NCBI RefSeq assembly: GCF_019192965.1 | Contig: NZ_JAHTKU010000017.1 | Coordinates: forward strand, 124,001 to 188,000 | Direction of reading: 5' to 3' | Length of the DNA: 64,000 nt | From: Nocardioides daeguensis | Lineage (GTDB): Bacteria; Actinomycetota; Actinomycetes; Propionibacteriales; Nocardioidaceae | Shown here: positions 1 through 8,340 of the stretch, one piece after another | How the letters are laid out: every line of letters starts with the position of its first letter | Numbering within the stretch: the first letter of the stretch is position 1 | The notes under the pieces: model-generated | The model's database searches: none | What the model saw: only the letters and a program-made list of their open reading frames with translations | Told to the model about the DNA's origin: nothing | Translations under genes and position numbers: made by a program

Positions 1-1
1 C

Positions 2-2587
2 CACCCGTTCGTCCCGGCCCCGCGGTGGCTGATGCTCCACCTGCTCCTGCTTGGCGCACTCACCCACGCGATCCTGGTCTGGAGCCGGCACTTCGCCGAG
101 GCCCTGCTCCACCTGCCGCCGGAGGGCCGTGCGCCACAGTCGCGCCGCCTGCTCCTGCACAACCTCGGCGCCCTCGCCGTGATCACCGGCGTGCTGACCA
201 GCGCTTGGTCCGTCACGGTGGCGGGTGCCGCCGCGGTCGCCACCGCCGTGGCGTGGCACGGCTGGGACCTCGGCCGGCAGTTGCGTGCCTGCCTGCCCGC
301 CCGGTTCGCCGGCACCGTCCGCTACTACGTCGCCGCGGCCTGCTTCCTGCCGGTCGGCGCGACGCTGGGCACGGCGCTGGCCCGCGACCCGGCCGACCCC
401 TGGCACACCCGGATCCTGGTCGCGCACGTGACCGTCAACCTTCTCGGCTGGGTCGGCCTCACCGTGGTGGGGACGCTGTTCACGCTGTGGCCCACCATGC
501 TGCGCACCCGGATGGCGCCGAACGCCGAAGCCGCCGCCCGCAGGGCGCTGCCGGTGCTCGCGTGCTCGGTGGCGTTCACCGCGGTCGCCGCTGCCCTCGG
601 TCTTCTGCCGGCGGCGGCGCTGGGGATCGCCGGGTACCTCAGCGGACTCGCCGTGGCCGCAAGCGCGCTGGTGGAGCCGCTGCGCCGGAAGCGCCCGGCG
701 TCGTTCGCCACCTGGTCGATACCGGCGGCGCTGGCGTGGCTGATCGGCTGCCTGGTCGTTCTCGCGGTCGGGTTCGCCACCGCCGCGACCCTGGCGGACG
801 CCGCGAGGGTCTTCGACTGGCTGGTTCCGTTCCTGGCCGCGGGTTTCGGCGCCCAGGTACTGCTGGGTGCGCTGAGCCACCTGGTCCCGGTGGCCCTGGG
901 CGGCGGCCCGACCCCGGTCCGCGCCGCCGCGAGGGTGCTGGATCGGGCGGCGCCGTTGCGCGTGGTCGTCACCAACGCCGGGCTGCTGCTCTGCGCCGTG
1001 CCGGTGCCGAGCACGGTGCGGGTGCTGGCCTCGATGCTGGTGCTCGCCTCGCTCGGCGCGACCCCGATCCTGCTGGTGGCCGCGGTCCGCACCTCCCGCC
1101 GGGCCAAGGCCGTCCCGGTCGCCCAGCGACACGTCGCCTCCGAGGCGCCCACCCGGGGACGGGCGGCCGGTTTCGCAGGGACCGGTGTGGCGGTCGTGGT
1201 GCTCGCCGTGGCGGCCGGGGTCGCGCTCGATCCGGCCGCGTTGTCGGTCGGCTCCTCGGCGGCCGTGGGCGTGCAGGCGACCGGGCAGACCACGACCGTC
1301 GAGGTGGTCGCCCAGGACATGCGGTTCACCCCGTCGACGATCCGAGTCCCGGCCGGCGACCGGCTCGTTCTGGTGGTCACCAACGCCGACGAGGACGTCC
1401 ACGACCTGGCGCTGGACACCGGAGACCGGACCGAGCGGCTCTCCCCTGGCGAGACCGAACGGCTCGACGTCGGCGTGGTGGGCCGCGACGTGGAGGGCTG
1501 GTGCACGGTCGTCGGCCACCGCCAGATGGGCATGGTCCTGCATATCGACGTCACCGGCCCGGCGTCCACCGCGACCCAGGTGACCGAGGACCACAGCCAG
1601 CACTCCCACGGCCCCTCTGGCAGCCACGACTCGACCGCAACCGAAACAGACCGCGCCGAACCCGCCGACGGTTCCGAGGATGCCGCGGGGGCCGCCGACT
1701 CGTTGAGCTTCCTGGCCGCACCCCCGGACGGGTTCCAGGCGCGCGATGCCGCGCTACCGCCGCTGGACCGCCCACGGGTACACCGGCGCACGATCACGGT
1801 GCGAGACGAGATCCGGGAGGTGGCCCCCGGCATCACCCAGCGCCAGTGGACCTACGACGGGACCGCCCCCGGCCCGGTGCTCCACGGTCGGGTCGGCGAC
1901 CGGTTCGTCATCACCCTGGTCAACGGCGGCTCGATCGGGCACTCGATCGACTTCCACGCCGGCGCCCTGGCACCGCAGCAACCGATGCGGACCATTGCCC
2001 CCGGCGAGTCGCTGGTCTACCGGTTCCGCGCCACCCGAGCGGGCATCTGGATGTACCACTGCTCGACGATGCCGATGTCTGCCCACATCGCCAACGGGCT
2101 TTTCGGTGCCGTGGTCATCGAGCCACGCGGTCTGCCGCCCGTGGACCGTAGCTACGTGCTCGTCCAGTCCGAGCTCTACCTCGGTGCCCAGGCCGGCGAG
2201 ACCGATGCGGCCAAGGTCGCCGCGGATGCCCCGGACGCGGTGGTGTTCAACGGCTATGCGAACCAGTACGACCACCGGCCGCTGCCCGCCCGGGTCGGCG
2301 AGCGAGTCCGAGTCTGGGTGCTCGACGCAGGCCCGAACCGCTCCACGTCCTTCCACGTCGTCGGCGGCCAGTTCGACACCGCCTGGGCCGAGGGTGCCTA
2401 CCTGCTCGACCGGCGCGACCACGGGGGCGGTGGCGCGCAGTCGTTGAGCCTCGGTCCGAGTCAGGGCGGGTTCGTCGAGCTGACGTTTCCCGAGGCCGGC
2501 TCCTACCCGTTCGTCACACACGTGATGGTCGACGCCGAGCGGGGCGCCCACGGCGCGTTCCAGGTCACCCCGGGGGTTACCCGCTGA
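2..2587 (+). CDS. Membrane-anchored copper nitrite reductase-like multicopper oxidase (5' partial)
   Basis: Likely reduces nitrite to NO or acts as a related multicopper oxidase on the outer face of the membrane. The frame is open to the window edge, so the true start lies upstream; residue numbers here count from the ATG at position 32. Residues 1-400 are a polytopic membrane domain. A first cupredoxin (about 420-510) has a complete type 1 copper set: H457, C491, H496, M499. A NirK-like two-cupredoxin module follows: H637 and H642 (IDFH), H676-C677 (YHC), H685, then H775 (FHVVGG) and H830 (VTH). The type 2 ligands (H642, H676, H830) and the catalytic Asp (D640) and His (H775) are all present. 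At the axial type 1 position of the NirK module there is Leu (L690) where NirK normally has Met. A His/Ser-rich linker joins the first cupredoxin to the rest. The 3' end overlaps the convergent transporter gene by 11 bp. Fusion of a membrane domain, an extra cupredoxin and NirK is known in actinobacteria; actual nitrite reduction is inferred. Confidence 0.8.
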   Translation, partial: HPFVPAPRWLMLHLLLLGALTHAILVWSRHFAEALLHLPPEGRAPQSRRLLLHNLGALAVITGVLTSAWSVTVAGAAAVATAVAWHGWDLGRQLRACLPARFAGTVRYYVAAACFLPVGATLGTALARDPADPWHTRILVAHVTVNLLGWVGLTVVGTLFTLWPTMLRTRMAPNAEAAARRALPVLACSVAFTAVAAALGLLPAAALGIAGYLSGLAVAASALVEPLRRKRPASFATWSIPAALAWLIGCLVVLAVGFATAATLADAARVFDWLVPFLAAGFGAQVLLGALSHLVPVALGGGPTPVRAAARVLDRAAPLRVVVTNAGLLLCAVPVPSTVRVLASMLVLASLGATPILLVAAVRTSRRAKAVPVAQRHVASEAPTRGRAAGFAGTGVAVVVLAVAAGVALDPAALSVGSSAAVGVQATGQTTTVEVVAQDMRFTPSTIRVPAGDRLVLVVTNADEDVHDLALDTGDRTERLSPGETERLDVGVVGRDVEGWCTVVGHRQMGMVLHIDVTGPASTATQVTEDHSQHSHGPSGSHDSTATETDRAEPADGSEDAAGAADSLSFLAAPPDGFQARDAALPPLDRPRVHRRTITVRDEIREVAPGITQRQWTYDGTAPGPVLHGRVGDRFVITLVNGGSIGHSIDFHAGALAPQQPMRTIAPGESLVYRFRATRAGIWMYHCSTMPMSAHIANGLFGAVVIEPRGLPPVDRSYVLVQSELYLGAQAGETDAAKVAADAPDAVVFNGYANQYDHRPLPARVGERVRVWVLDAGPNRSTSFHVVGGQFDTAWAEGAYLLDRRDHGGGGAQSLSLGPSQGGFVELTFPEAGSYPFVTHVMVDAERGAHGAFQVTPGVTR

Positions 2588-3665
2588 CGCCGAGATCGGA
2601 CTCGGCGCGCGTGGGGCCCGGCTCCGCCGGTACCCGGAACACGGTGTTCACGACGTGACGCGCCATGGCCGTGAACACGATGGCCCACACGGCGAGCGCC
2701 ACCCACAGCTCGATGCGGCCGATCGCCGCGACCACCGGTAGGTCATCGGCGCGGCCCAGGTAGATCCCGGCCACCGCGTACATGCCGAGCGGGAACACGA
2801 TGCTCCACAAGGTGGCCTCGTATCGCAGCGGGACCCGGCGGCTGATGTGCCGCCACCAGCCGGCCGCCACCAGCACGGGGATCAGCCAGGTCGCGAACGC
2901 CCAGAACAGCACTGCCACCCCGGCGATCAGGTCGCGGGTCACCCGCACCATCGGCGCGTCGGCCATCTCCACGATCCGGGCCCCGGCGAGCACCGTGATC
3001 GCCAGCGCACCCATGGACACCCAGTACGGCGGCGTCAGATCCTCGGGCCCGAACTCATAGAGCATCAACCGCAACGCGACGAACACCCCGGCCGCTGCAT
3101 ACAGGAAGACGCCCACCGACCAGGACACCACGGCGAGCACCGCCAGCTCCCGACGGACCGACTCATAGACCGGTTCGATGGTCGCCGCCGCGACCGCGAC
3201 GGACTGGCTTGCGACCACCCAGATGAACCAGGTCCCGTTGGCCGTGGCCAGCACCGGACGCTCCTGCCGGCCGAGCACCGCGGTCCACGGGACGACATAG
3301 CCCAGCGCGAGCCAGGCGAGACCGGCGACCGCGAGGAGCACCGCGGTCGCCGCGTGCCAGCCCTCCAGCCCGAGCCGGACGCCGAGCACGTTGGTGCCGG
3401 CGACGAACGTGAAGAACCCGAAGGCGCGCCGCGGGTCCGTGAAGTCGTCCACGACAGCGCTCCGGTAGGCCAGGAACCGCCACACGGTGAGGGCGCCCAA
3501 CACGACGAAGGAGGCGACACACACGCCGAGCAGCACCTCGGAGAGGAGATCGACCCCTTCCAGATGTGTCCCGACCGAAAGGATGCCGGTCGCCATCACC
3601 AACGCGAAGTAGCCGGGGGTCAGCCCCTCGACAGCCAACCCGAACCTGCGCCCGAAACGTGTCAC
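2577..3665 (-). CDS. TDT/SLAC1-type transporter (tellurite-resistance/dicarboxylate transporter family)
   Basis: A polytopic membrane protein of about 362 residues with roughly ten hydrophobic helices. The N-terminal signature LTPGYFALVMATGILSVG is characteristic of the TehA/Mae1/SLAC1 superfamily. Members move anions or C4-dicarboxylates, or confer tellurite or sulfite export, so the substrate cannot be read from sequence. I prefer the GTG at 3665, about 15 residues before the first helix as in most relatives; another in-frame GTG at 3707 would add 14 residues (SRRHLRG...). Neither start has a strong ribosome binding site. It converges on the multicopper oxidase and ends inside that gene's last codons. 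Confidence 0.78.
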   Translation of the reverse strand: MTRFGRRFGLAVEGLTPGYFALVMATGILSVGTHLEGVDLLSEVLLGVCVASFVVLGALTVWRFLAYRSAVVDDFTDPRRAFGFFTFVAGTNVLGVRLGLEGWHAATAVLLAVAGLAWLALGYVVPWTAVLGRQERPVLATANGTWFIWVVASQSVAVAAATIEPVYESVRRELAVLAVVSWSVGVFLYAAAGVFVALRLMLYEFGPEDLTPPYWVSMGALAITVLAGARIVEMADAPMVRVTRDLIAGVAVLFWAFATWLIPVLVAAGWWRHISRRVPLRYEATLWSIVFPLGMYAVAGIYLGRADDLPVVAAIGRIELWVALAVWAIVFTAMARHVVNTVFRVPAEPGPTRAESDLGVSG

Positions 3666-3842
3666 GCCCTGATGCTCTCGCGTGCCGCGAAGATGCCGTC
3701 GAGACACGCCACGCGGACGTCCCGCGTTGTCGTACCGCTGTGGCGGACCGATGGCCGCCGGTGAAGTGGCTCTGCGCCCTGCCGACCGGCGCGACCCGTG
3801 CGGAGGCTGGGCGCATGACGTACGCGAGCTGGTGAGAGCCGA

Positions 3843-5087
3843 TCAGCGCAGGACCACCGGGACGCGTGCCCAGCCGCCGACCGGCGGCTCCTCGCGTACC
3901 GCGGGCCGCTCGGTGGACAGCTCGATCCACGCGGTCTCGCGAACGAGGGCCTCGGTGATCACCCGCAGCTCCATCAGCGTCAAGGCCCGGCCTGGACAGA
4001 TGTGCGGGCCGATTCCGAACACCAGGTTCGCTTCGGCATGCCTCTGCGGCTCGAAGGCGTCGGGATCGCCGAAGACCAGCGGATCCCGGTTCGCGGCCGT
4101 CCAGTTCAGGAGCACCAACGCACCCTGGGGAATCGACTCCCCACCGAGTTCGACCACACCAGTGGTCCGGCGGCGGTTGGAGACGAACGGGTCGTCGATG
4201 CGCAGGATCTCCTCGACCGCGGCCTCCAGCCCCGCCTGCTCGCCGTCCGCGACGAGCTGACGGACCTGTCGCTGCACCTCTGGTCTCGCGGCGAGAAAGT
4301 GCACGATGACGCCGACCGACGTAGCGAGAGATCCCAGGTCTCCGGCGGTCCAGTTGCGGAGGATGGAGACGATCTCGTCCTCACCGAGCGCACGGCCGTG
4401 CACGGTCTCGCGCATCAACGCGGCCGTGACGTCGCCAGCCGGTTCGTCGCGTCGGGCCTCGACCAAGGAACCGATGATCCGATCGAAACGTTCGGCGACG
4501 GCTCTGGTTTGTGCTCGATCTCCGGACCTGGTGGCGTTGTGGTTGTCCCGGATCCACGTGACCAGTTCGTCTTGCAGATCCGACGGCCAACCCAGCCAGG
4601 CCGACTGCGAGCGCACCGCGTACGGGATCCCAATGCGCGCGAGGGTCTTGACTGTCTCGCCGCGGGGAAGACCGGCGACGATCGAGGCGGCGATTTCCCG
4701 GCAGGCCGGTTCCACCCGTGAGACCCGCTCGGGCGTGAGGTAGCGATCGACGACCGCCCGGTACGCCGCGTGCTCCGGGCCATCGAGGCTGTTCGGGATG
4801 GCGCGGCGCGCGGTCACCGCGCTGGAGAACGCAACCGGATCGGTCGCAGCGGCGATCACCTCGGCATGGCCCAGCACCAGCCAGGCGTCCTCAAGCCGCG
4901 CCACCGGGCACCGCGCCCGCATCGCATCGAACTGAACTCGCTGGTCATCGACCCAGCCCCGCCCACGCTCGACCTCGATCTCGATCGGATCGCCCACGAG
5001 AACACTCCTCTTCGTCTCTTCTTCAACCAGACGGATCAGGTCCAGCATGGCCACAGCAGGGGCCGCCGGGCTAGGAACCTCGGGCAT
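3843..5087 (-). CDS. Cytochrome P450
   Basis: Heme-thiolate monooxygenase of about 414 residues, the usual size for soluble bacterial P450s. The heme-binding loop FGIGPHICPGRAL contains the axial cysteine (C364), EEILR supplies the ExxR motif, and the I-helix reads NWTAGDLGSLATS. Ser thus stands where the canonical oxygen-activating Thr (A/G-G-x-x-T) would be, a variant seen in some actinobacterial P450s. The ATG at 5087 is chosen because GGGAG lies about 6 bases upstream; an in-frame ATG at 5150 would add 21 poorly P450-like residues. No ferredoxin or ferredoxin reductase gene is adjacent, so the redox partner must be elsewhere. The 298 bp upstream (5088-5385) hold its promoter and a hairpin but no convincing gene. 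The substrate is unknown. Confidence 0.85.
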   Translation of the reverse strand: MPEVPSPAAPAVAMLDLIRLVEEETKRSVLVGDPIEIEVERGRGWVDDQRVQFDAMRARCPVARLEDAWLVLGHAEVIAAATDPVAFSSAVTARRAIPNSLDGPEHAAYRAVVDRYLTPERVSRVEPACREIAASIVAGLPRGETVKTLARIGIPYAVRSQSAWLGWPSDLQDELVTWIRDNHNATRSGDRAQTRAVAERFDRIIGSLVEARRDEPAGDVTAALMRETVHGRALGEDEIVSILRNWTAGDLGSLATSVGVIVHFLAARPEVQRQVRQLVADGEQAGLEAAVEEILRIDDPFVSNRRRTTGVVELGGESIPQGALVLLNWTAANRDPLVFGDPDAFEPQRHAEANLVFGIGPHICPGRALTLMELRVITEALVRETAWIELSTERPAVREEPPVGGWARVPVVLR

Positions 5088-5335
5088 GGTCGGCTCCCGC
5101 CAGGCCCAGCGCGTCCTCCGCGACAGCGACGCTCGCTCCCCGTGCAGCATCTCCCGCTACGGGCCGCGTGGCGAGGTCGACGTCTCCAAGCTGGCCGAGC
5201 CGGGACTGCCGTCTGGCTCGCCGGCAGCCGCGGCATACCCGCCCCGCTGGTGCAGGTCAGCACGAGTCAGTCAGTCAAAACTACGACGTCTAGCAGGTCG
5301 CCCCGCAGAACGGGGGCATGAAGTCCGGCAACATC

Positions 5336-5350
5336 GCGAGCGAGGCTCGC
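5336..5350 (-). terminator. Hairpin after the TSUP gene
   Basis: GCGAGC-GAG-GCTCGC forms a perfect 6-bp stem with a 3-base loop, about 36 bases beyond the stop of the TSUP exporter gene on the minus strand. There is no T-run, which is common in GC-rich actinobacteria. It lies between the four-gene operon and the P450 and would separate their transcription. Confidence 0.4.
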
Positions 5351-5385
5351 TTCTGAGGGTTCTCCCGCGCCTCGGCGCCGGCCGA

Positions 5386-6102
5386 CTACACCGTTCCCCA
5401 CACCAGCCACGCGCCGCCGAACAGCGACACCGCGAGGATCCCGGCGCGCACGGTCGCCAGCCCCATCCGGTTGGCCAGCAGCAACCCGGCCGTCGTGCCG
5501 GCGACGAGTGCCGCCAGCTGGGCCGGATCCGGGAGGACGACGCCCACGATGACGGCAGTCACGAGATTCTGGATGCCGAAGAAGGCCTGCAGGGTGCCTC
5601 GCGCCCGCTGGGCCTCCCAGCCGGCGTTGGCGACGTAGAGGCCGACGGGCGGCCCGCCGACTCCCCCGACGACGTTGAGGGTCGCACTGGCAGCCCCCAC
5701 AGCGACGACGGCCTCGCGGCGCCGCAGCCACGGCGAGCGCAGGCCACTGGCGAGCAACAGGGTGGCAACGATGACCCCGACCCCGCCGCCGAGCGCGAGC
5801 CAGCGGGTCTCGACGTCGTGAACTGCCCACGCGACCAGCGGGGTGAACGCCAACGTGGGAACCAGCAGGCGACCGACGGCCCGCGGATCGACGTGCGCGC
5901 GGTTGCCCCACAGTGGCGCCACCGACGACAGCGCGGCGAGCAGGATCGTGACCGCGACCCCGTCACGCGGTCCCATGACCGCCGCCAGGAAGGGGGCGGC
6001 GACCAAGGAGAACCCCATGCCCGTCGCGGCCTGGGCGACGGCCCCGACCGCGATGGCGAGGAGACCGACCAGCGACCCCAACGAGTAGAGGTCAGCGCTC
6101 AC
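5386..6102 (-). CDS. TSUP/TauE-SafE family membrane exporter
   Basis: A 238-residue protein with about eight hydrophobic helices and the two-fold TSUP layout. An N-terminal VGAVAQAATGMGFSLVAAP half is echoed by the second half around VVGGVGGPPVGLYVANAG. TSUP proteins export sulfite, sulfonates or other small organic anions, or import them. The ATG lies 11 bp inside the end of the upstream MFS gene, so it is the last gene of a co-translated operon: flavin monooxygenase, SDR, MFS, TSUP. The pairing with an oxidising flavoenzyme fits removal of an oxidation product such as sulfite or a small acid, but the substrate is not determined. Confidence 0.82.
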   Translation of the reverse strand: MSADLYSLGSLVGLLAIAVGAVAQAATGMGFSLVAAPFLAAVMGPRDGVAVTILLAALSSVAPLWGNRAHVDPRAVGRLLVPTLAFTPLVAWAVHDVETRWLALGGGVGVIVATLLLASGLRSPWLRRREAVVAVGAASATLNVVGGVGGPPVGLYVANAGWEAQRARGTLQAFFGIQNLVTAVIVGVVLPDPAQLAALVAGTTAGLLLANRMGLATVRAGILAVSLFGGAWLVWGTV

Positions 6103-7489
6103 TGGCCGCGAGACCGTCGAGGCCGCACCGGCGCTGGATGAGCCAGGCGACCGACATGAGCACGGCAGGCACGGCGGTGAACCCGATCAGGATGGCGTGC
6201 ACCGCGCCCGCGGTCTGCGGCACGCTCTCGCCGTCCACCGCCGAGGCGAAGCCGCCGACGGCGAGCACCGCCGAGTAGACGTAGGGCCCGACTGCGGTGC
6301 CGACGGCCTCGGTGGCGGTCCAGACCCCGGTGTAGGCGCCGGCACGCGACTGCCCGCGACGCTCGGCCGCGGCCACCGCGTCGGGCACCATGGCGAAGGC
6401 CAACAGCTGCAGACCTGCGAAGGCAGTGCCGAGCAGGACGACGACCGCGACCGTGAACGCCACCGGCACGTAGTCACCGACGACCAGCATCAGGGCACCG
6501 AGCACGAACAACAACTGCGCGAGCAGGAGGCCGCGTTGCTTGCCGATCCGCCCGGAGACCCGCAGCCACAACGGCGAGGCCACCAGGGCCGGGCCGAGAA
6601 AGGCACCCATGAGCACGGCGGTCAGTCCGGACCGCCCGAGCACGTGCTCGGCGTAGAACGGCACGGCGGCGAGCACCAGGTGGGTGGTCGCGCCGGTGAA
6701 CAGGTACGACAGCACGAGCGTGCGGAAGTGTCGATCACCCAAGGCCAGCCGCAGGTCGGCGACCGCGGACTGCGAGTGGACGGCAGGCTCGCGGAAGCCG
6801 CAGGTCGCGTTGAGCCGACGTACGCCGCGGAGCGCGACCAGGGCCGTGGCGGCCATGAGAACCGCGAAGACCAGTGCCATGCGGCTGTAGCTGCCGCGCT
6901 GCTCGTCGGACACCAGGGCGGGAGCCAGGACACCGGCCACGAGGAGACCGACGGTGAGCAGCACCATCCGCACCATGAAGACTCGGGTGCGCTCGTGGTA
7001 GCCGACCCGCAGGTCCGAGGGCGTGGTCAGGTACGGCACCTGGAACGCCGCGAAGAGGACGTTGCCGGCGACGTACCAGGCGGCGACCCACACCGCGGCC
7101 GGCGTGCCGTGCAGGCCGCCGGGGACCGTGAACATCGCGATCATCGCGACGCCCAGCAGCAGGCCCCACCGCATCATGCCGCGGCGGTGACCCTGCCCGC
7201 GGGCCTGGCGGTCCGAGAGCGTGCCGAAGAGCGGGTGGATGACGGCATCGATGATCTTGGGCAACAGCAGCGCCAGGCCGGCGACCAGCGGGGAGACACC
7301 GAGGGTGTTGGTGAGGAAGTAGAGCAGCAGCAGTCCGGGCACGGTGACCCAGGCGCCCATGCCGAGCGAGCCGGTGGCGTACTGCACCAGCGGCCCCCGA
7401 CCGGCCCGCGTCGAGTCCTCGGCCGCACCCGCGGCATCCGGCGCAGCCGCGGCGGTCCCCCTCGGCGGGACCGCGTCGGTGGCACTCAC
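6092..7489 (-). CDS. MFS transporter, GPH (glycoside-pentoside-hexuronide) type
   Basis: A 465-residue secondary transporter with about 12 hydrophobic segments after a hydrophilic, Ala-rich N-terminal tail of some 30 residues. The stretch YATGSLGMGAWVTVPG and the following PKIIDAVIHPLFGTLSDR resemble the GPH/MelB branch (TM1-2 and the loop 2-3 D-x-x-x-D-R region). GPH members are cation symporters for sugars or related compounds, although actinobacterial relatives often sit in steroid, aromatic or ketone catabolic clusters. Its ATG overlaps the SDR stop (ATGA) and its 3' end overlaps the TSUP start, so it is in the middle of the operon. It probably imports the compound oxidised by the upstream enzymes (inference). 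Confidence 0.8.
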   Translation of the reverse strand: MSATDAVPPRGTAAAAPDAAGAAEDSTRAGRGPLVQYATGSLGMGAWVTVPGLLLLYFLTNTLGVSPLVAGLALLLPKIIDAVIHPLFGTLSDRQARGQGHRRGMMRWGLLLGVAMIAMFTVPGGLHGTPAAVWVAAWYVAGNVLFAAFQVPYLTTPSDLRVGYHERTRVFMVRMVLLTVGLLVAGVLAPALVSDEQRGSYSRMALVFAVLMAATALVALRGVRRLNATCGFREPAVHSQSAVADLRLALGDRHFRTLVLSYLFTGATTHLVLAAVPFYAEHVLGRSGLTAVLMGAFLGPALVASPLWLRVSGRIGKQRGLLLAQLLFVLGALMLVVGDYVPVAFTVAVVVLLGTAFAGLQLLAFAMVPDAVAAAERRGQSRAGAYTGVWTATEAVGTAVGPYVYSAVLAVGGFASAVDGESVPQTAGAVHAILIGFTAVPAVLMSVAWLIQRRCGLDGLAASER

Positions 7490-8340
7490 GCCCGGGCCTC
7501 CGCGTCGTTGCGGGCGTCGATCTCGGCCTGGCGGGCCACCGCGCCGGCGGCCAGCGTGGCGTCGGCGAAGGCGCCCGAGCGGATCCGGGACGAGAAGGTG
7601 CGTGCCACGATCCGGTCCGTCAGCCGCGGCAGGTGGCGGGCGAGGAAGAGCTCGACCGCCCCCTTCCGAGTGGTCGGCAGGTCACGCGGGGCCTTCGGCG
7701 AGAGAGCGGCGCGCAGCACGGTGGCGACCACCCCCTCAAGCGGCTCGTAGGAGCTCATCCCCTCCAGGGAGAGGCCCGCCTTCGCAGTGGAGTCGTGGAT
7801 CGGGCTGCGCACGGCCGACGGGTAGACGCAGGTGACGCCGACGTGGGTGCCGAGCTCGAGGCGCAGCGCGTCGGCGTAGGCGACCATGGCGCGCTTGGAG
7901 GCGCCGTACGCCGCGGCGAGGGGCAGCTGCATGACGGCCATCCGCGAGGCGACCATGACGACCCGCCCGCGGGAGGCGACCAGCGCCGGCACGCAGGCCG
8001 CGCTGACCCGCCAGGTGCCGAGCAGGTTGATGTCGAGCTGACGGCGGACCTCCTCGCCGGGCGCGAGCTCGGCCGGGGCCGGCCCGCCGATGCCGGCGTT
8101 GTTGACGAGGATGTCGAGCCCGCCGAGCTCCTCGAGAGCCTGCGCGACGGCGGCCGGCACGGCGACGTCGTCGGTCAGGTCGCAGCGGATGACCGTGATC
8201 GGGTCGTCGGCGCGGGGCGCGACGTCGAGCCCGACGACCCGCGCCCCACGCGAGGTCAGCTCGGCGGCGAGCGCGCGGCCGAAGGTGCCTGAGGCGCCGG
8301 TGATCAGCACGCGGAGGCCGGTGGCGTCACGCAGGTTCAT
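7486..8340 (-). CDS. SDR-family NAD(P)-dependent oxidoreductase
   Basis: Classical short-chain dehydrogenase of about 284 residues. The cofactor loop is TGASGTFG (residues 14-21), NNAG follows at about residue 86, and the catalytic YGASK tetrad pair lies near residues 156-160, with Ser in the preceding VMVASR strand. The C-terminal third carries basic, amphipathic segments typical of SDRs acting on hydrophobic alcohols or ketones. It overlaps the flavin monooxygenase gene upstream and the MFS gene downstream by 4 bases each, so the three are translationally coupled. Probable role: interconversion of an alcohol and ketone in the same pathway as the monooxygenase. The specific substrate is unknown. 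Confidence 0.85.
   Translation of the reverse strand: MNLRDATGLRVLITGASGTFGRALAAELTSRGARVVGLDVAPRADDPITVIRCDLTDDVAVPAAVAQALEELGGLDILVNNAGIGGPAPAELAPGEEVRRQLDINLLGTWRVSAACVPALVASRGRVVMVASRMAVMQLPLAAAYGASKRAMVAYADALRLELGTHVGVTCVYPSAVRSPIHDSTAKAGLSLEGMSSYEPLEGVVATVLRAALSPKAPRDLPTTRKGAVELFLARHLPRLTDRIVARTFSSRIRSGAFADATLAAGAVARQAEIDARNDAEARA

Noticed and set aside
25..2151. Long open frame on the plus strand parallel to the multicopper oxidase
   Set aside because: Its translation is Arg/Gly/Pro-rich with no domain, as expected for an out-of-frame shadow in GC-rich DNA; the other frame has clear copper motifs.
5318..5356. 12-codon frame (MKSGNIASEARF) before the TSUP stop
   Set aside because: No ribosome binding site or family; it overlaps the hairpin at 5336-5350.
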